NCBI GenBank assembly: GCA_040386975.1
Contig: JAZKEO010000014.1
Span: 26,794 to 90,793, forward strand
DNA from: M2408 sp040386975
GTDB lineage: Bacteria; Bacteroidota; Bacteroidia; Flavobacteriales_D; Crocinitomicaceae
Direction of reading: 5' to 3'
DNA: 64,000 bases
A program made the position numbers and the translations under genes. The notes beneath the pieces were generated by a model. That model was not told the origin of the DNA and searched no databases. It worked only from the letters and a program-made list of their open reading frames with translations. Below are positions 50,305 through 57,982 of this stretch, one piece after another (within the stretch, counting starts at the first letter, position 1; the number at the start of each line of letters is the position of its first letter).

Positions 50305-51634
50305 GTCTTAACCATTTAAAAATATGTCTCAGTCGCAAACGATGACCAAATTGTAAAATTCCGTTTTTGTATAGCCTCTCTGAAATTAACAATGTAAATA
50401 TAGCACAAATAATTAGAATAAACAAGGAAATAAACAATTGATAACTTTCTCCTTCAGGATAACCTTGCGCTAATTTCACCATACAAACGACGGGAGATGT
50501 AAAAGGGAAATAACTAAAAAATAAAGATAAACTGTGATTTGGGTTATTTATACTGAAATATCCAGCATAAAGTGCAAAAAATAGGATTAAGATTAAGGGA
50601 ATTACAAATTGTTGTCCATCACTTTCTGAACCAGAAATTGCTCCAAGTGTAGCGAAAAAAGTTCCGTAAAAAAAGTAAGCAACAACAAAGAAAAGCACAA
50701 AATAAAAAAGCATACTTTGAAAATTGATGCGTTGGTAAACCAATTCCACAAATTCATTGTATTCTTTAGCTGAAAACATACGTTCTTGCATGGTCAAATT
50801 TTTCATTTCTTCACTCATTTGAAGCACATTCATTTTTGAAGCATCAAGCAAATCAGGGAAAAGTGTTTCTCGCATAAAATAAAGTCCGACACCAATAACG
50901 AGAACCCAAATAGAAAATTGAATCAAAGCTGAAAGACCAATTCCAATTATTTTTCCAAGCATTAATTCTCTTGGTTTTAGGGAGGCTAAAAGAATTTCTA
51001 TCACGCGATTGGATTTTTCTTTCATCGTTGAACGTAAAATCGTCATTCCAAACATGAAAATAAACAACACAATCCCTATTCCGAAAAAATATCCAAGCCA
51101 AGAATTCAAATCAGAAGCTTCGTTGTTTGGATCATACACATTTCTAAAACCCAAACTAATTGGTTGTTTTAATTGCCTGAACTGCTGCAGTGACATATCT
51201 GTAAATCGTTCAACCATAACTTCTTCCAAGCGTCTTTCAAACTGATATTGAACCGTTATCGAAATTTTATTGGAAGGATTTTCTCTGTAAAATAAAAAAG
51301 CAGATTTATTGCTCAACACTTTTTCGTTTACTTCCAATAAAGCATCATATTGCTGGTATTTTTTACTTTTTGCAAAATCTTCAATTTCAATGTAATCATT
51401 CGCGAAAGAATACGTTATCGAGGCATCTTCTTTGGCTAAAATTTTATTATCCAAAAGTGCCATACGGTCTGAAATCAATACATTCCAATGACTTTTATTT
51501 TTTCCTCCTAAAGTAAAAAGTGTGTACGTTAGAGCTAAAACCAAAAGTGGACCAATAAGAGCCATGATTAAAAAAGAGCGTGATGCTATTCGTTCTTTTA
51601 ATTCTCTTTGAGCGACAATCCAACTTTGTTTCAT
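50297..51634 (-). CDS. ABC-2 type transporter permease (NatB-like)
   Basis: Membrane component of an exporter. Seen: MKQSWIVAQRELKERIASRSF start with the first membrane helix at ~23-43, a ~130-residue extracytoplasmic domain, then about five further helices, including WLGYFFGIGIVLFIFMFGMTIL, MKEKSNRVIEILLASLKPRELMLGKIIG (the coupling-helix region typical of NatB/LinI permeases) and FFSYFPFTSPVVCMVKL. 445 aa. The partner ATPase is not within this window, where the neighbouring genes are unrelated, so it probably lies elsewhere. Confidence 0.87.
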   Translation of the reverse strand: MKQSWIVAQRELKERIASRSFLIMALIGPLLVLALTYTLFTLGGKNKSHWNVLISDRMALLDNKILAKEDASITYSFANDYIEIEDFAKSKKYQQYDALLEVNEKVLSNKSAFLFYRENPSNKISITVQYQFERRLEEVMVERFTDMSLQQFRQLKQPISLGFRNVYDPNNEASDLNSWLGYFFGIGIVLFIFMFGMTILRSTMKEKSNRVIEILLASLKPRELMLGKIIGIGLSALIQFSIWVLVIGVGLYFMRETLFPDLLDASKMNVLQMSEEMKNLTMQERMFSAKEYNEFVELVYQRINFQSMLFYFVLFFVVAYFFYGTFFATLGAISGSESDGQQFVIPLILILFFALYAGYFSINNPNHSLSLFFSYFPFTSPVVCMVKLAQGYPEGESYQLFISLFILIICAIFTLLISERLYKNGILQFGHRLRLRHIFKWLRRA

Positions 51635-51660
51635 TTACAAATAATTTATTCGTTTCTATT

Positions 51661-51682
51661 TCTCGCAAAGACGCAAAGACGC
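51661..51682. repeat. CGCAAAGACGC-type repeat, copy 2
   Basis: TCTCGCAAAGACGCAAAGAC then GC; closest to the copy at 31189. Lies in the gap between divergent ABC-2 permease and carA. Confidence 0.65.
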
Positions 51683-51844
51683 TTTTCAAGGGTGTAATTT
51701 TAATATAAATAATTAGAAGTTTTTCACTCCATTAAAGCAGTAAAACTAATAAAATATTGTTTGATTTGAAAAATATTGTTTTTTGCTTTTAATAAGTTGT
51801 TAACAAGTTCTACTAAATTGATTTTATTATCAGATTGCTTTTTT

Positions 51845-51852
51845 TAACTTTG
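51845..51852 (+). promoter_or_regulatory. -7 element TAACTTTG for carA
   Basis: TAnnTTTG ending 14 bases before the ATG at 51867. Confidence 0.6.
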
Positions 51853-51866
51853 CAAAAAATTTTTTA

Positions 51867-52958
51867 ATGGAAGAACGAAATCCTGCAATTTTACTTTTAG
51901 AAGACGGTACAATTTTTCACGGAAAAGCAACTGGAAAAAAAGGAATAACAACAGGCGAAATTGCCTTTAACACAGGAATGACAGGATATCAAGAAGTTTT
52001 CACGGATCCTTCCTATGTTGGACAAATTTTAATCATGAATACGCCTCACATCGGTAATTATGGTATTCATAAAGATGAACAAGAATCAGACAAAATTCAA
52101 ATTGCTGGTTTAATCACAAAAAAGTTTTCAGAAGTTTATTCCAGGCCATCAGCAAGTTCTTCTTTAGAAGAATTGATGCTTGAAAATGAATGTGTTGGAA
52201 TTACAGAAATTGATACTCGTTCGTTAGTTAGGCACATCCGCAACAAAGGAGCAATGAATGCTTTGATTTCCTCCGACAATGACAACATCGACGAATTAAA
52301 GAAAATTCTTGAAAAAGTTCCATCCATGGAAGGTCAAGAATTATCTTCAAAAGTGGCAACAAAAGTTGTTTACGATGAAAATCAAATAGAAGGAAAATAC
52401 AAAGTTGCTTTACTTGATTTTGGAGTGAAGAAAAACATCATTCGTTGTTTAGTTGAGCGTGGATGCCATGTTCGTGTTTTTCCTTTAGATTCAACTTTAG
52501 AGGAAATCAAACAATTTAATCCTGACGGTTATATGTTGTCAAATGGCCCTGGAGACCCTGGAGTGATGACCAGTTCTATCGAATTGGTTAAAAACATTGT
52601 CAACGAAAATAAACCTGTTTTTGGAATCTGTTTGGGACATCAAATTTTAGCTTTGAGTCAGGGTTTAAAAACAGAAAAAATGTTCAATGGTCACCGTGGA
52701 ATTAACCATCCAATCAAAAATTTAAAAACTGGTAAGGGAGAAATTACATCACAGAATCACGGTTTTGTGGTTTCTAAAGAAAGTGTATCTTTGAATGATA
52801 ATATTGCTGTAACGCACATTCATTTAAATGACCAAACGATTGCAGGAATTGAATTAAAAGATAAAGCAGTATTTTCTGTGCAATATCACCCAGAAGCATC
52901 TGCCGGACCACATGATTCAAGGTATTTGTTTGATCAGTTTGTTAGAAGTATGAATTAA
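51867..52958 (+). CDS. carA: Carbamoyl-phosphate synthase small subunit
   Basis: Glutaminase subunit supplying ammonia for carbamoyl phosphate in pyrimidine and arginine synthesis. Seen: N-terminal domain LLLEDGTIFHGKATG, FNTGMTGYQEVFTDPSY; class I glutamine amidotransferase with MLSNGPGDPG, nucleophile in PVFGICLGHQILALS and His/Glu in VQYHPEASAGPHDS. 363 aa. carB is not adjacent; a hairpin and eno follow. Start ATG 51867 agrees with a promoter element just upstream. Confidence 0.96.
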   Translation: MEERNPAILLLEDGTIFHGKATGKKGITTGEIAFNTGMTGYQEVFTDPSYVGQILIMNTPHIGNYGIHKDEQESDKIQIAGLITKKFSEVYSRPSASSSLEELMLENECVGITEIDTRSLVRHIRNKGAMNALISSDNDNIDELKKILEKVPSMEGQELSSKVATKVVYDENQIEGKYKVALLDFGVKKNIIRCLVERGCHVRVFPLDSTLEEIKQFNPDGYMLSNGPGDPGVMTSSIELVKNIVNENKPVFGICLGHQILALSQGLKTEKMFNGHRGINHPIKNLKTGKGEITSQNHGFVVSKESVSLNDNIAVTHIHLNDQTIAGIELKDKAVFSVQYHPEASAGPHDSRYLFDQFVRSMN

Positions 52959-52975
52959 AATTAACAAAAAGACAA

Positions 52976-53030
52976 AAGACTTAAAGATTGAGAAGTCAAA
53001 ACAGTCCTGACTTCTCAATCTTTAAGTCTT
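52976..53030. repeat. 22-bp perfect hairpin between carA and eno
   Basis: AAGACTTAAAGATTGAGAAG plus TC (from 52976) pairs perfectly with its complement ending at 53030, 11-base loop. Made of the AAGAC/AGATT words seen in other gaps. Could attenuate read-through from carA into eno. Confidence 0.75.
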
Positions 53031-53051
53031 GAATCTAATAAAAATAAAAAA

Positions 53052-54329
53052 ATGTCAAAAATTGTAAAAATCGTCGGAAGACAAATCTTGGATTCAAGAG
53101 GAAATCCAACTGTAGAAGTTGATGTTCACACATCAAATGGATTTATGGGAAGAGCTGCAGTTCCTTCTGGAGCTTCAACTGGAATTCACGAAGCGGTTGA
53201 ATTACGCGATAACGACGTAAACATTTACATGGGAAAAGGCGTTACACGTGCTGTGAAAAATGTAAACACAGAAATTTCCGACAACTTACTTGGAATGTCC
53301 GTTTTTGATCAATCTGCACTTGACAGAAAATTAATCAATTTGGATGGAACAGAAATAAAATCACGTTTGGGAGCAAATGCAATTTTAGGTACTTCTTTAG
53401 CAATTGCTAGAGCTGGAGCTTTAGAATCGCGTTTACCTTTATATAAATACATTGGTGGTGTTGGTGCGAATACAATGCCTATTCCGATGATGAATATTTT
53501 GAATGGTGGTTCTCACGCTGACAATTTAATTGACATTCAAGAATTTATGGTCATGCCAATTGGTGCTACTTCTTTTTCTCACGGATTAAGAATGGGAACA
53601 GAGATTTTTCACCATTTGAAAAAAGTATTAAGCTCAAAAGGTTTGTCAACAAATGTTGGTGATGAAGGAGGTTTTGCTCCAAATTTAGGATCAAACGACG
53701 AAGCAATTGAATTGGTAATTCAAGCAATTGAAAAAGCTGGATACCGTGCTGGAGAAGATGTTTACATCGCTTTAGATGCTGCATCGTCAGAATTCTATAA
53801 GAACGGAAAATACATTTTTGAATCAACTGGAGACGAAATGTCTTCTTCACAAATGGTTGATTATTGGGCAAATTGGTGCTCAAAATACCCAATCATTTCC
53901 ATTGAAGATGGTTTAGCTGAAGACGATTGGGCGGGTTGGAAAATGTTAACTGAAAAAATCGGAAACAAAGTTCAACTTGTTGGAGATGATTTGTTTGTTA
54001 CAAACACAAAACGTTTGTCGAGAGGAATTAAAGAAGGAATAGCCAATTCAATTTTAGTGAAAGTAAATCAAATTGGTTCTTTAACTGAAACAATTGATGC
54101 CGTTCAAATGGCAACAAAAAATAGTTATACTTCTGTTATGAGTCACAGAAGTGGTGAAACAGAAGATTCAACAATTGCTGATTTGGCGGTTGCTTTAAAT
54201 TGTGGTCAAATTAAAACTGGTTCAGCTTCACGAAGCGATCGTATGGCAAAATACAATCAGTTACTTCGTATTGAAGAAGAATTAGGACAAGCTGCGATAT
54301 ATCCAGGAAAAAACTTTAAATTCCTATAA
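53052..54329 (+). CDS. eno: Enolase
   Basis: Glycolytic 2-phosphoglycerate hydratase. Seen: GRQILDSRGNPTVEVDV start, GRAAVPSGASTG, GGSHADNLIDIQEFMVMP, TNVGDEGGFAPNLGSNDEA with the catalytic Glu, ISIEDGLAEDDWAGW, the catalytic Lys in NSILVKVNQIGSLTET and SHRSGETEDSTIADLAV, ending with KTGSASRSDRMAKYNQLLRIEEEL. 425 aa, full length. Followed by an intrinsic terminator. Confidence 0.98.
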   Translation: MSKIVKIVGRQILDSRGNPTVEVDVHTSNGFMGRAAVPSGASTGIHEAVELRDNDVNIYMGKGVTRAVKNVNTEISDNLLGMSVFDQSALDRKLINLDGTEIKSRLGANAILGTSLAIARAGALESRLPLYKYIGGVGANTMPIPMMNILNGGSHADNLIDIQEFMVMPIGATSFSHGLRMGTEIFHHLKKVLSSKGLSTNVGDEGGFAPNLGSNDEAIELVIQAIEKAGYRAGEDVYIALDAASSEFYKNGKYIFESTGDEMSSSQMVDYWANWCSKYPIISIEDGLAEDDWAGWKMLTEKIGNKVQLVGDDLFVTNTKRLSRGIKEGIANSILVKVNQIGSLTETIDAVQMATKNSYTSVMSHRSGETEDSTIADLAVALNCGQIKTGSASRSDRMAKYNQLLRIEEELGQAAIYPGKNFKFL

Positions 54330-54352
54330 AATTTAGAAATTTTTGAAAATAT

Positions 54353-54390
54353 AATTCCCTTGTAGATTAAATTCTGCAAGGGAATTTTTT
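54353..54390 (+). terminator. Intrinsic terminator of eno
   Basis: AATTCCCTTG (54353-54362) pairs with CAAGGGAATT (54377-54386), followed by TTTT. Confidence 0.82.
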
Positions 54391-54410
54391 GTTGATGAAT
54401 TTCATACTTA

Positions 54411-55052
54411 CTAGTAATGGTTTAATTTTTCTAATAAGGGACTTAATTCATCAAGTCCTTTTTTTGTTAGATATGGTTTATAAGATTGAAAAAAAATAGC
54501 AAGTGCTTTATCAACCTTTTGCTTGTCTGTCAGCTCAGGTAAGTAAATCAAAAATTCCTGATGCCAAAATAAAGCTAAGATGTTTAACACATAACTATGA
54601 GCATGAGAATCTATGACTAATTCTTTCTTGGCGAATTTTTCTTTAACTAATTGCTTGTTTAATTGTTCCCAAGCATCGAATCGAATTTTTAAAAAATCTT
54701 GAGCCACTTTTTGGACTTCAGGGAACAAACTAATAATCTCACCATATCGTTTGTGAACAATAAACTTAAATTTTAATTGTGTAGTGAAAATTATTTCAAC
54801 TTGCTTAAAATACTGAACTAGCAAGTTAGGGGCTTCATTTGCTGATGCTTCTGACAAAGCTTCGTCTACCGCTTTAGTTAACTCGTGGGTTAGAGCAAGA
54901 ATTATGTCTTTTTTTGCTGGAAAATAATAAGTAAGATTCCCTAAACTAATTTTTAGTGTCTTTGCAATTTCCCTTGTCGTTACTTCGTCAATGCCCTTTT
55001 CATTCAAGAGATTAAGCGATGTTTCTAATATGAGATCTCTTCTTTTTTTCAT
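54411..55052 (-). CDS. TetR/AcrR family transcriptional regulator
   Basis: 213 residues: N-terminal helix-turn-helix (ILETSLNLLNEKGIDEVTTREIAKTLKIS then GNLTYYFPAKKDIILAL, residues ~8-54), the TetR DNA-binding pattern; the remaining helical domain (Trp/Phe-rich, ILALFWHQEFLIYLPEL) would bind an unknown ligand. Divergent from the cupin gene at 55152; the 99-base gap contains an inverted repeat around the cupin promoter, so it probably represses the cupin pair and perhaps itself. Confidence 0.88.
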   Translation of the reverse strand: MKKRRDLILETSLNLLNEKGIDEVTTREIAKTLKISLGNLTYYFPAKKDIILALTHELTKAVDEALSEASANEAPNLLVQYFKQVEIIFTTQLKFKFIVHKRYGEIISLFPEVQKVAQDFLKIRFDAWEQLNKQLVKEKFAKKELVIDSHAHSYVLNILALFWHQEFLIYLPELTDKQKVDKALAIFFQSYKPYLTKKGLDELSPLLEKLNHY

Positions 55053-55078
55053 TCTAGGTGTAAAGATAAAAAAATATT

Positions 55079-55132
55079 TAGGTCATTGTGCTATTATTTA
55101 AAAAAAAGTATTACTTTTGGGTCGTTGACCTA
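55079..55132. promoter_or_regulatory. Putative TetR operator: TAGGTCA ... TGACCTA
   Basis: Perfect 7-bp inverted repeat, TAGGTCA (55079-55085) and TGACCTA (55126-55132), centred on the cupin promoter element (55112-55119). A third partial site TAGGTGT lies at 55055-55061 beside the tetR start. The wide spacing suggests two separate half-sites or binding by more than one dimer. Confidence 0.5.
55112..55119 (+). promoter_or_regulatory. -7 element TACTTTTG for cupin gene
   Basis: TAnnTTTG ending 32 bases before the ATG at 55152. Confidence 0.55.
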
Positions 55133-55151
55133 ATAATCTAAAAATAATAGC

Positions 55152-55706
55152 ATGGCAAAAACAAATCAAATTATTGTAAACCCGATTCTCGGTGACAAAC
55201 TAAAATTCTTAATTACTTCCGAAGATTCTAATGGAGAAGTATTGCGTTGTGAAATGTGGTTAAAACCATTAGCACAAGGACCTCCATTACATTATCATCC
55301 TTTTCAGACTGAAGGCTTTGAAGTTATCAATGGAAAATTAGGGATTGAAGATGATGGAAAAAAAATGACAATCGGGCCTGGAGAAAATTACACTATTCAG
55401 AAAAATTCAGCACATAAATGGTACAATGCAGGCGAAGAAGACCTTCACATGATTGCTGAAATCAAGCCAGCATTAAAATTCGAATTCTTTTTAGAGTCGA
55501 TGTACTCACTAGCTCATCAAGGCAAAGTAAAAAAGAATGGTCTTCCTGGCACTTTACAATTTGCTGCAATATTAAACGAATGTCCCGATGAACTATATGT
55601 TGTTGGTCCGCCAATTGCTGCACAAAAATTTATGGCAAAAGTAATAGGGGGATTTGCAAAATTAATTGGTTACAAAGGCTTTGTACCGTATTCAAAAAAC
55701 AATTAA
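55152..55706 (+). CDS. Cupin domain protein
   Basis: 184 residues. Cupin motif 1 at PPLHYHPFQTEGFEVINGKLGI (~48-69) with the His-x-His...Glu metal-ligand pattern, and motif 2 GPGENYTIQKNSAHKWYN (~77-94) with the distal His. The C-terminal ~80 residues are helical (FFLESMYSLAHQGKV, FMAKVIGGFAKLIGYKGF). Members may be dioxygenases or sugar isomerases; none can be chosen. Probably controlled by the divergent TetR protein and co-transcribed with the small exported protein 30 bases downstream. Confidence 0.85.
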   Translation: MAKTNQIIVNPILGDKLKFLITSEDSNGEVLRCEMWLKPLAQGPPLHYHPFQTEGFEVINGKLGIEDDGKKMTIGPGENYTIQKNSAHKWYNAGEEDLHMIAEIKPALKFEFFLESMYSLAHQGKVKKNGLPGTLQFAAILNECPDELYVVGPPIAAQKFMAKVIGGFAKLIGYKGFVPYSKNN

Positions 55707-55736
55707 ATAAACAATAACAATCTAAAAAACAAAACC

Positions 55737-56087
55737 ATGAAAAAAATCATTTTAGCAGTAGCCGTGGTATCGGTTACATTATTAACACTTTCATTTAACA
55801 AGGTTGATGAGAAAAAAGTAGTTCTTCAAGTTACTCATCAAGTGAAAAGCTATGCAGACTGGAAGAAAGGATTTGACGCAGGGAAAAAAGATAGAGACAA
55901 TGCTGGTATCAAGACTATTGGAGTTTATACATCAGTAGAAAACTTAAACTTGGTAACTGTAATTGGAGAAGCTCCAAGTATAGAAGTTGCTAAAGGCTTT
56001 TTAGGCAATCCAGAATTGAAAGCATCAATGGAAAAGATTGGTGTAATATCAGCTCCGGAGATTAAAATTCTTACTCAAATGGATTAA
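55737..56087 (+). CDS. Small exported protein, possible dimeric alpha/beta-barrel fold
   Basis: 116 residues: MKKIILAVAVVSVTLLTLSFN is a probable signal sequence or anchor. The rest, VVLQVTHQVKSYADWKKGFDAGKKDRDNAGI then VYTSVENLNLVTVIGEAPSIEVAKGFL, has the strand-helix-strand pattern of antibiotic-monooxygenase-like dimeric ferredoxin folds (compare SYADWKK-FD). Function unknown. Follows the cupin gene by 30 bases, likely same transcript. Confidence 0.7.
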   Translation: MKKIILAVAVVSVTLLTLSFNKVDEKKVVLQVTHQVKSYADWKKGFDAGKKDRDNAGIKTIGVYTSVENLNLVTVIGEAPSIEVAKGFLGNPELKASMEKIGVISAPEIKILTQMD

Positions 56088-56108
56088 GAATTAACTCACC
56101 ATTTAAAA

Positions 56109-56143
56109 CAAAAAATGCTTCAATTTCATTGAGGCATTTTTTG
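56109..56143. terminator. Bidirectional terminator
   Basis: CAAAAAATGCTTCAAT (56109-56124) pairs with ATTGAGGCATTTTTTG (56128-56143) with one mismatch, tight loop, T runs on both strands; sits between converging genes. Confidence 0.8.
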
Positions 56144-56144
56144 T

Positions 56145-56648
56145 TTACACATTCTCAAACAAGAACAATTCCTCTTCTTCAAAATGAATTTTTTTCTCGA
56201 ATTCAAAATCCAATTTTTCTAATAATTTAATTGAAGCTTTATTTTTCGGATCAGTAATTGCTAAAATTTTATTTAGTTTTAGCTTTTTTCGAGCGAAAAT
56301 CATCAAGGCTTTAGAAATTTCAAAAGCGTAACCTTTACTCATAAATACTGGAAGAAAAGCAAAGCCAATGTCTGGATGATCTAAATTTTCTCGTTTGATT
56401 AATCCGCACATTCCGATGGGAGTTTTATCATCTTTTGTTTCAACAAGAGCTAAACCAAAACCATTTTCAGCATAACTTTTTAGTGGACCATTTAAAAGAT
56501 AATTCTCAGCATCTTGCTCATTTTTAACATTCCTGTCTCCAATAAATTCTAACCAAGATTCGCTTTTTAAAAGTTCCACAATAAAAGCGGTATCAGCCAA
56601 AGTGAATTCTCTGAGATTTAAGTTTTTACTTTGTAGAATTATAGGCAT
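56145..56648 (-). CDS. GNAT family N-acetyltransferase (RimJ/RimL-like)
   Basis: 167 residues: LNLREFTLADTAFIVELLKS start, PIGMCGLIKRENLDHPDIGFAFLP (the strand before the acetyl-CoA loop), GYAFEISKALMIFARKKL (the AcCoA-binding helix region; SKGYAFE), and KASIKLLEKLDFEFEKK. RimJ/RimL subfamily acetylates alpha-amino groups of proteins or small amines; substrate unknown. Its own -7 element is at 56690-56697. Confidence 0.88.
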   Translation of the reverse strand: MPIILQSKNLNLREFTLADTAFIVELLKSESWLEFIGDRNVKNEQDAENYLLNGPLKSYAENGFGLALVETKDDKTPIGMCGLIKRENLDHPDIGFAFLPVFMSKGYAFEISKALMIFARKKLKLNKILAITDPKNKASIKLLEKLDFEFEKKIHFEEEELFLFENV

Positions 56649-56689
56649 AAGAGAATTAATAATTTAAGCTAAGTTCGACTGATTAAAAA

Positions 56690-56697
56690 CAAAGTTA
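56690..56697 (-). promoter_or_regulatory. -7 element TAACTTTG for GNAT gene
   Basis: Plus strand CAAAGTTA, directly after the lysA stop, 41 bases upstream of the ATG at 56648. Confidence 0.5.
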
Positions 56698-56700
56698 AAA

Positions 56701-57900
56701 TTAATAAACAATTTCAGTTGTAATTAAATCCTCAAATGTTTCTCGTCTTCTTATTAATTTTATTTCATTTTTAGAAATTAGAACTTCAGCAGGTCTTAAA
56801 CGTGAATTGTAATTATTGCTCATACTAAAACCATAAGCTCCAGCATTGTGAATAGCCAAATAATCTCCAACACTCACTTCTTCAATCATACGGTCAAAAC
56901 CTAAGGTATCAGATTCACAAATATAACCAACAACGGAATAAAGTCGTTTTTTCAAATGAGCTTTACTTAAATTTCTAATGTGGTGATAGGAATTGTAAAA
57001 CATAGGTCTTATTAAATGATTTTGTCCACTATTCACACCAACAAACAAAGTTGAAGTCGTTTGTTTAATGACATTTGCTTTCACAATTAAAACTCCTGCT
57101 TCACTCACTAAAATTTTCCCCGGCTCAAACCATAGTTCTAATTTTTTACCATAACGTTCACAAAAGCTTAAAAATGATTTAGAAATCTCTTTCCCAATTT
57201 CTTTTAAATTGGTTACAATATCACCTTCTTTGTATTTCACTTTAAATCCGCTTCCCAAATCTAAAAACTCTAAATCTTTGAATTGAATTGCAGCTTCATA
57301 CATTAATTCGGCTCCACGAATAAAAGCTCCAGAATCTAAAATGTCAGAGCCAGTATGCATGTGTAAACCGTTTACTTTGATGTTGAAATGCTCAACAATT
57401 CGCTGAATATGTTTGATTTGATAAATGGAAATTCCAAATTTTGAATCGATGTGACCTACAGAAATATTATTATTCCCACCAGCCATGATATGCGGATTTA
57501 AACGTATGCAACAAGGAATCGTATCTTTATAATGAATGCCAAATTCTTCAAGTATCGATAAATTGTCAATATTGATATGTACACCTGAATTTATTGCGGT
57601 TTCAATTTCTTCAAAACTCACACAATTTGGAGTAAACAAAATATTTTCTGGTTTAAATCCTGCTCTTAATGCTAACAACACTTCTTCAATTGAAACTGCA
57701 TCACAACAAGCTCCTTCAGCTAACAAAAGTCTTAAAATATTAATATTTGTACACGCTTTCATCGCGTAAAACAACTTCACATCTACACCTTTAAACGAGT
57801 TCTTTAATAAATGATATTGACTTGTAATTTTATCAGCATCATAAACATATAATGGACTTTCGTATCTCTCTACAGCTTCTAAGAGTTGTTCGTCTTTCAT
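56701..57900 (-). CDS. lysA: Diaminopimelate decarboxylase
   Basis: PLP enzyme producing lysine from meso-diaminopimelate. Seen: SPLYVYDADKITSQY, PLP Lys in VKLFYAMKACTNINIL (~46), HMHTGSDILDSGAFIRGAEL (~178), FLDLGSGFKVKYKEGD, LWFEPGKILVSEAG (~255), and the C-terminal GYICESDTLGFDR active-site Cys (~330) and HNAGAYGFSMSNNYNSR. 399 aa; other PLP type III decarboxylases are less likely because of CESDTLG. Promoter element 14 bases upstream. Confidence 0.94.
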   Translation of the reverse strand: MKDEQLLEAVERYESPLYVYDADKITSQYHLLKNSFKGVDVKLFYAMKACTNINILRLLLAEGACCDAVSIEEVLLALRAGFKPENILFTPNCVSFEEIETAINSGVHINIDNLSILEEFGIHYKDTIPCCIRLNPHIMAGGNNNISVGHIDSKFGISIYQIKHIQRIVEHFNIKVNGLHMHTGSDILDSGAFIRGAELMYEAAIQFKDLEFLDLGSGFKVKYKEGDIVTNLKEIGKEISKSFLSFCERYGKKLELWFEPGKILVSEAGVLIVKANVIKQTTSTLFVGVNSGQNHLIRPMFYNSYHHIRNLSKAHLKKRLYSVVGYICESDTLGFDRMIEEVSVGDYLAIHNAGAYGFSMSNNYNSRLRPAEVLISKNEIKLIRRRETFEDLITTEIVY

Positions 57901-57914
57901 AAATTAAATTTTTG

Positions 57915-57922
57915 CAAAAGTA
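57915..57922 (-). promoter_or_regulatory. -7 element TACTTTTG for lysA
   Basis: Plus strand CAAAAGTA, 14 bases before the ATG ending at 57900. Confidence 0.6.
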
Positions 57923-57982
57923 GCAAAATTTTAAAATATAAACAAATTATTAAATTCTAAACAAAATGTTTAAAATTTAACT

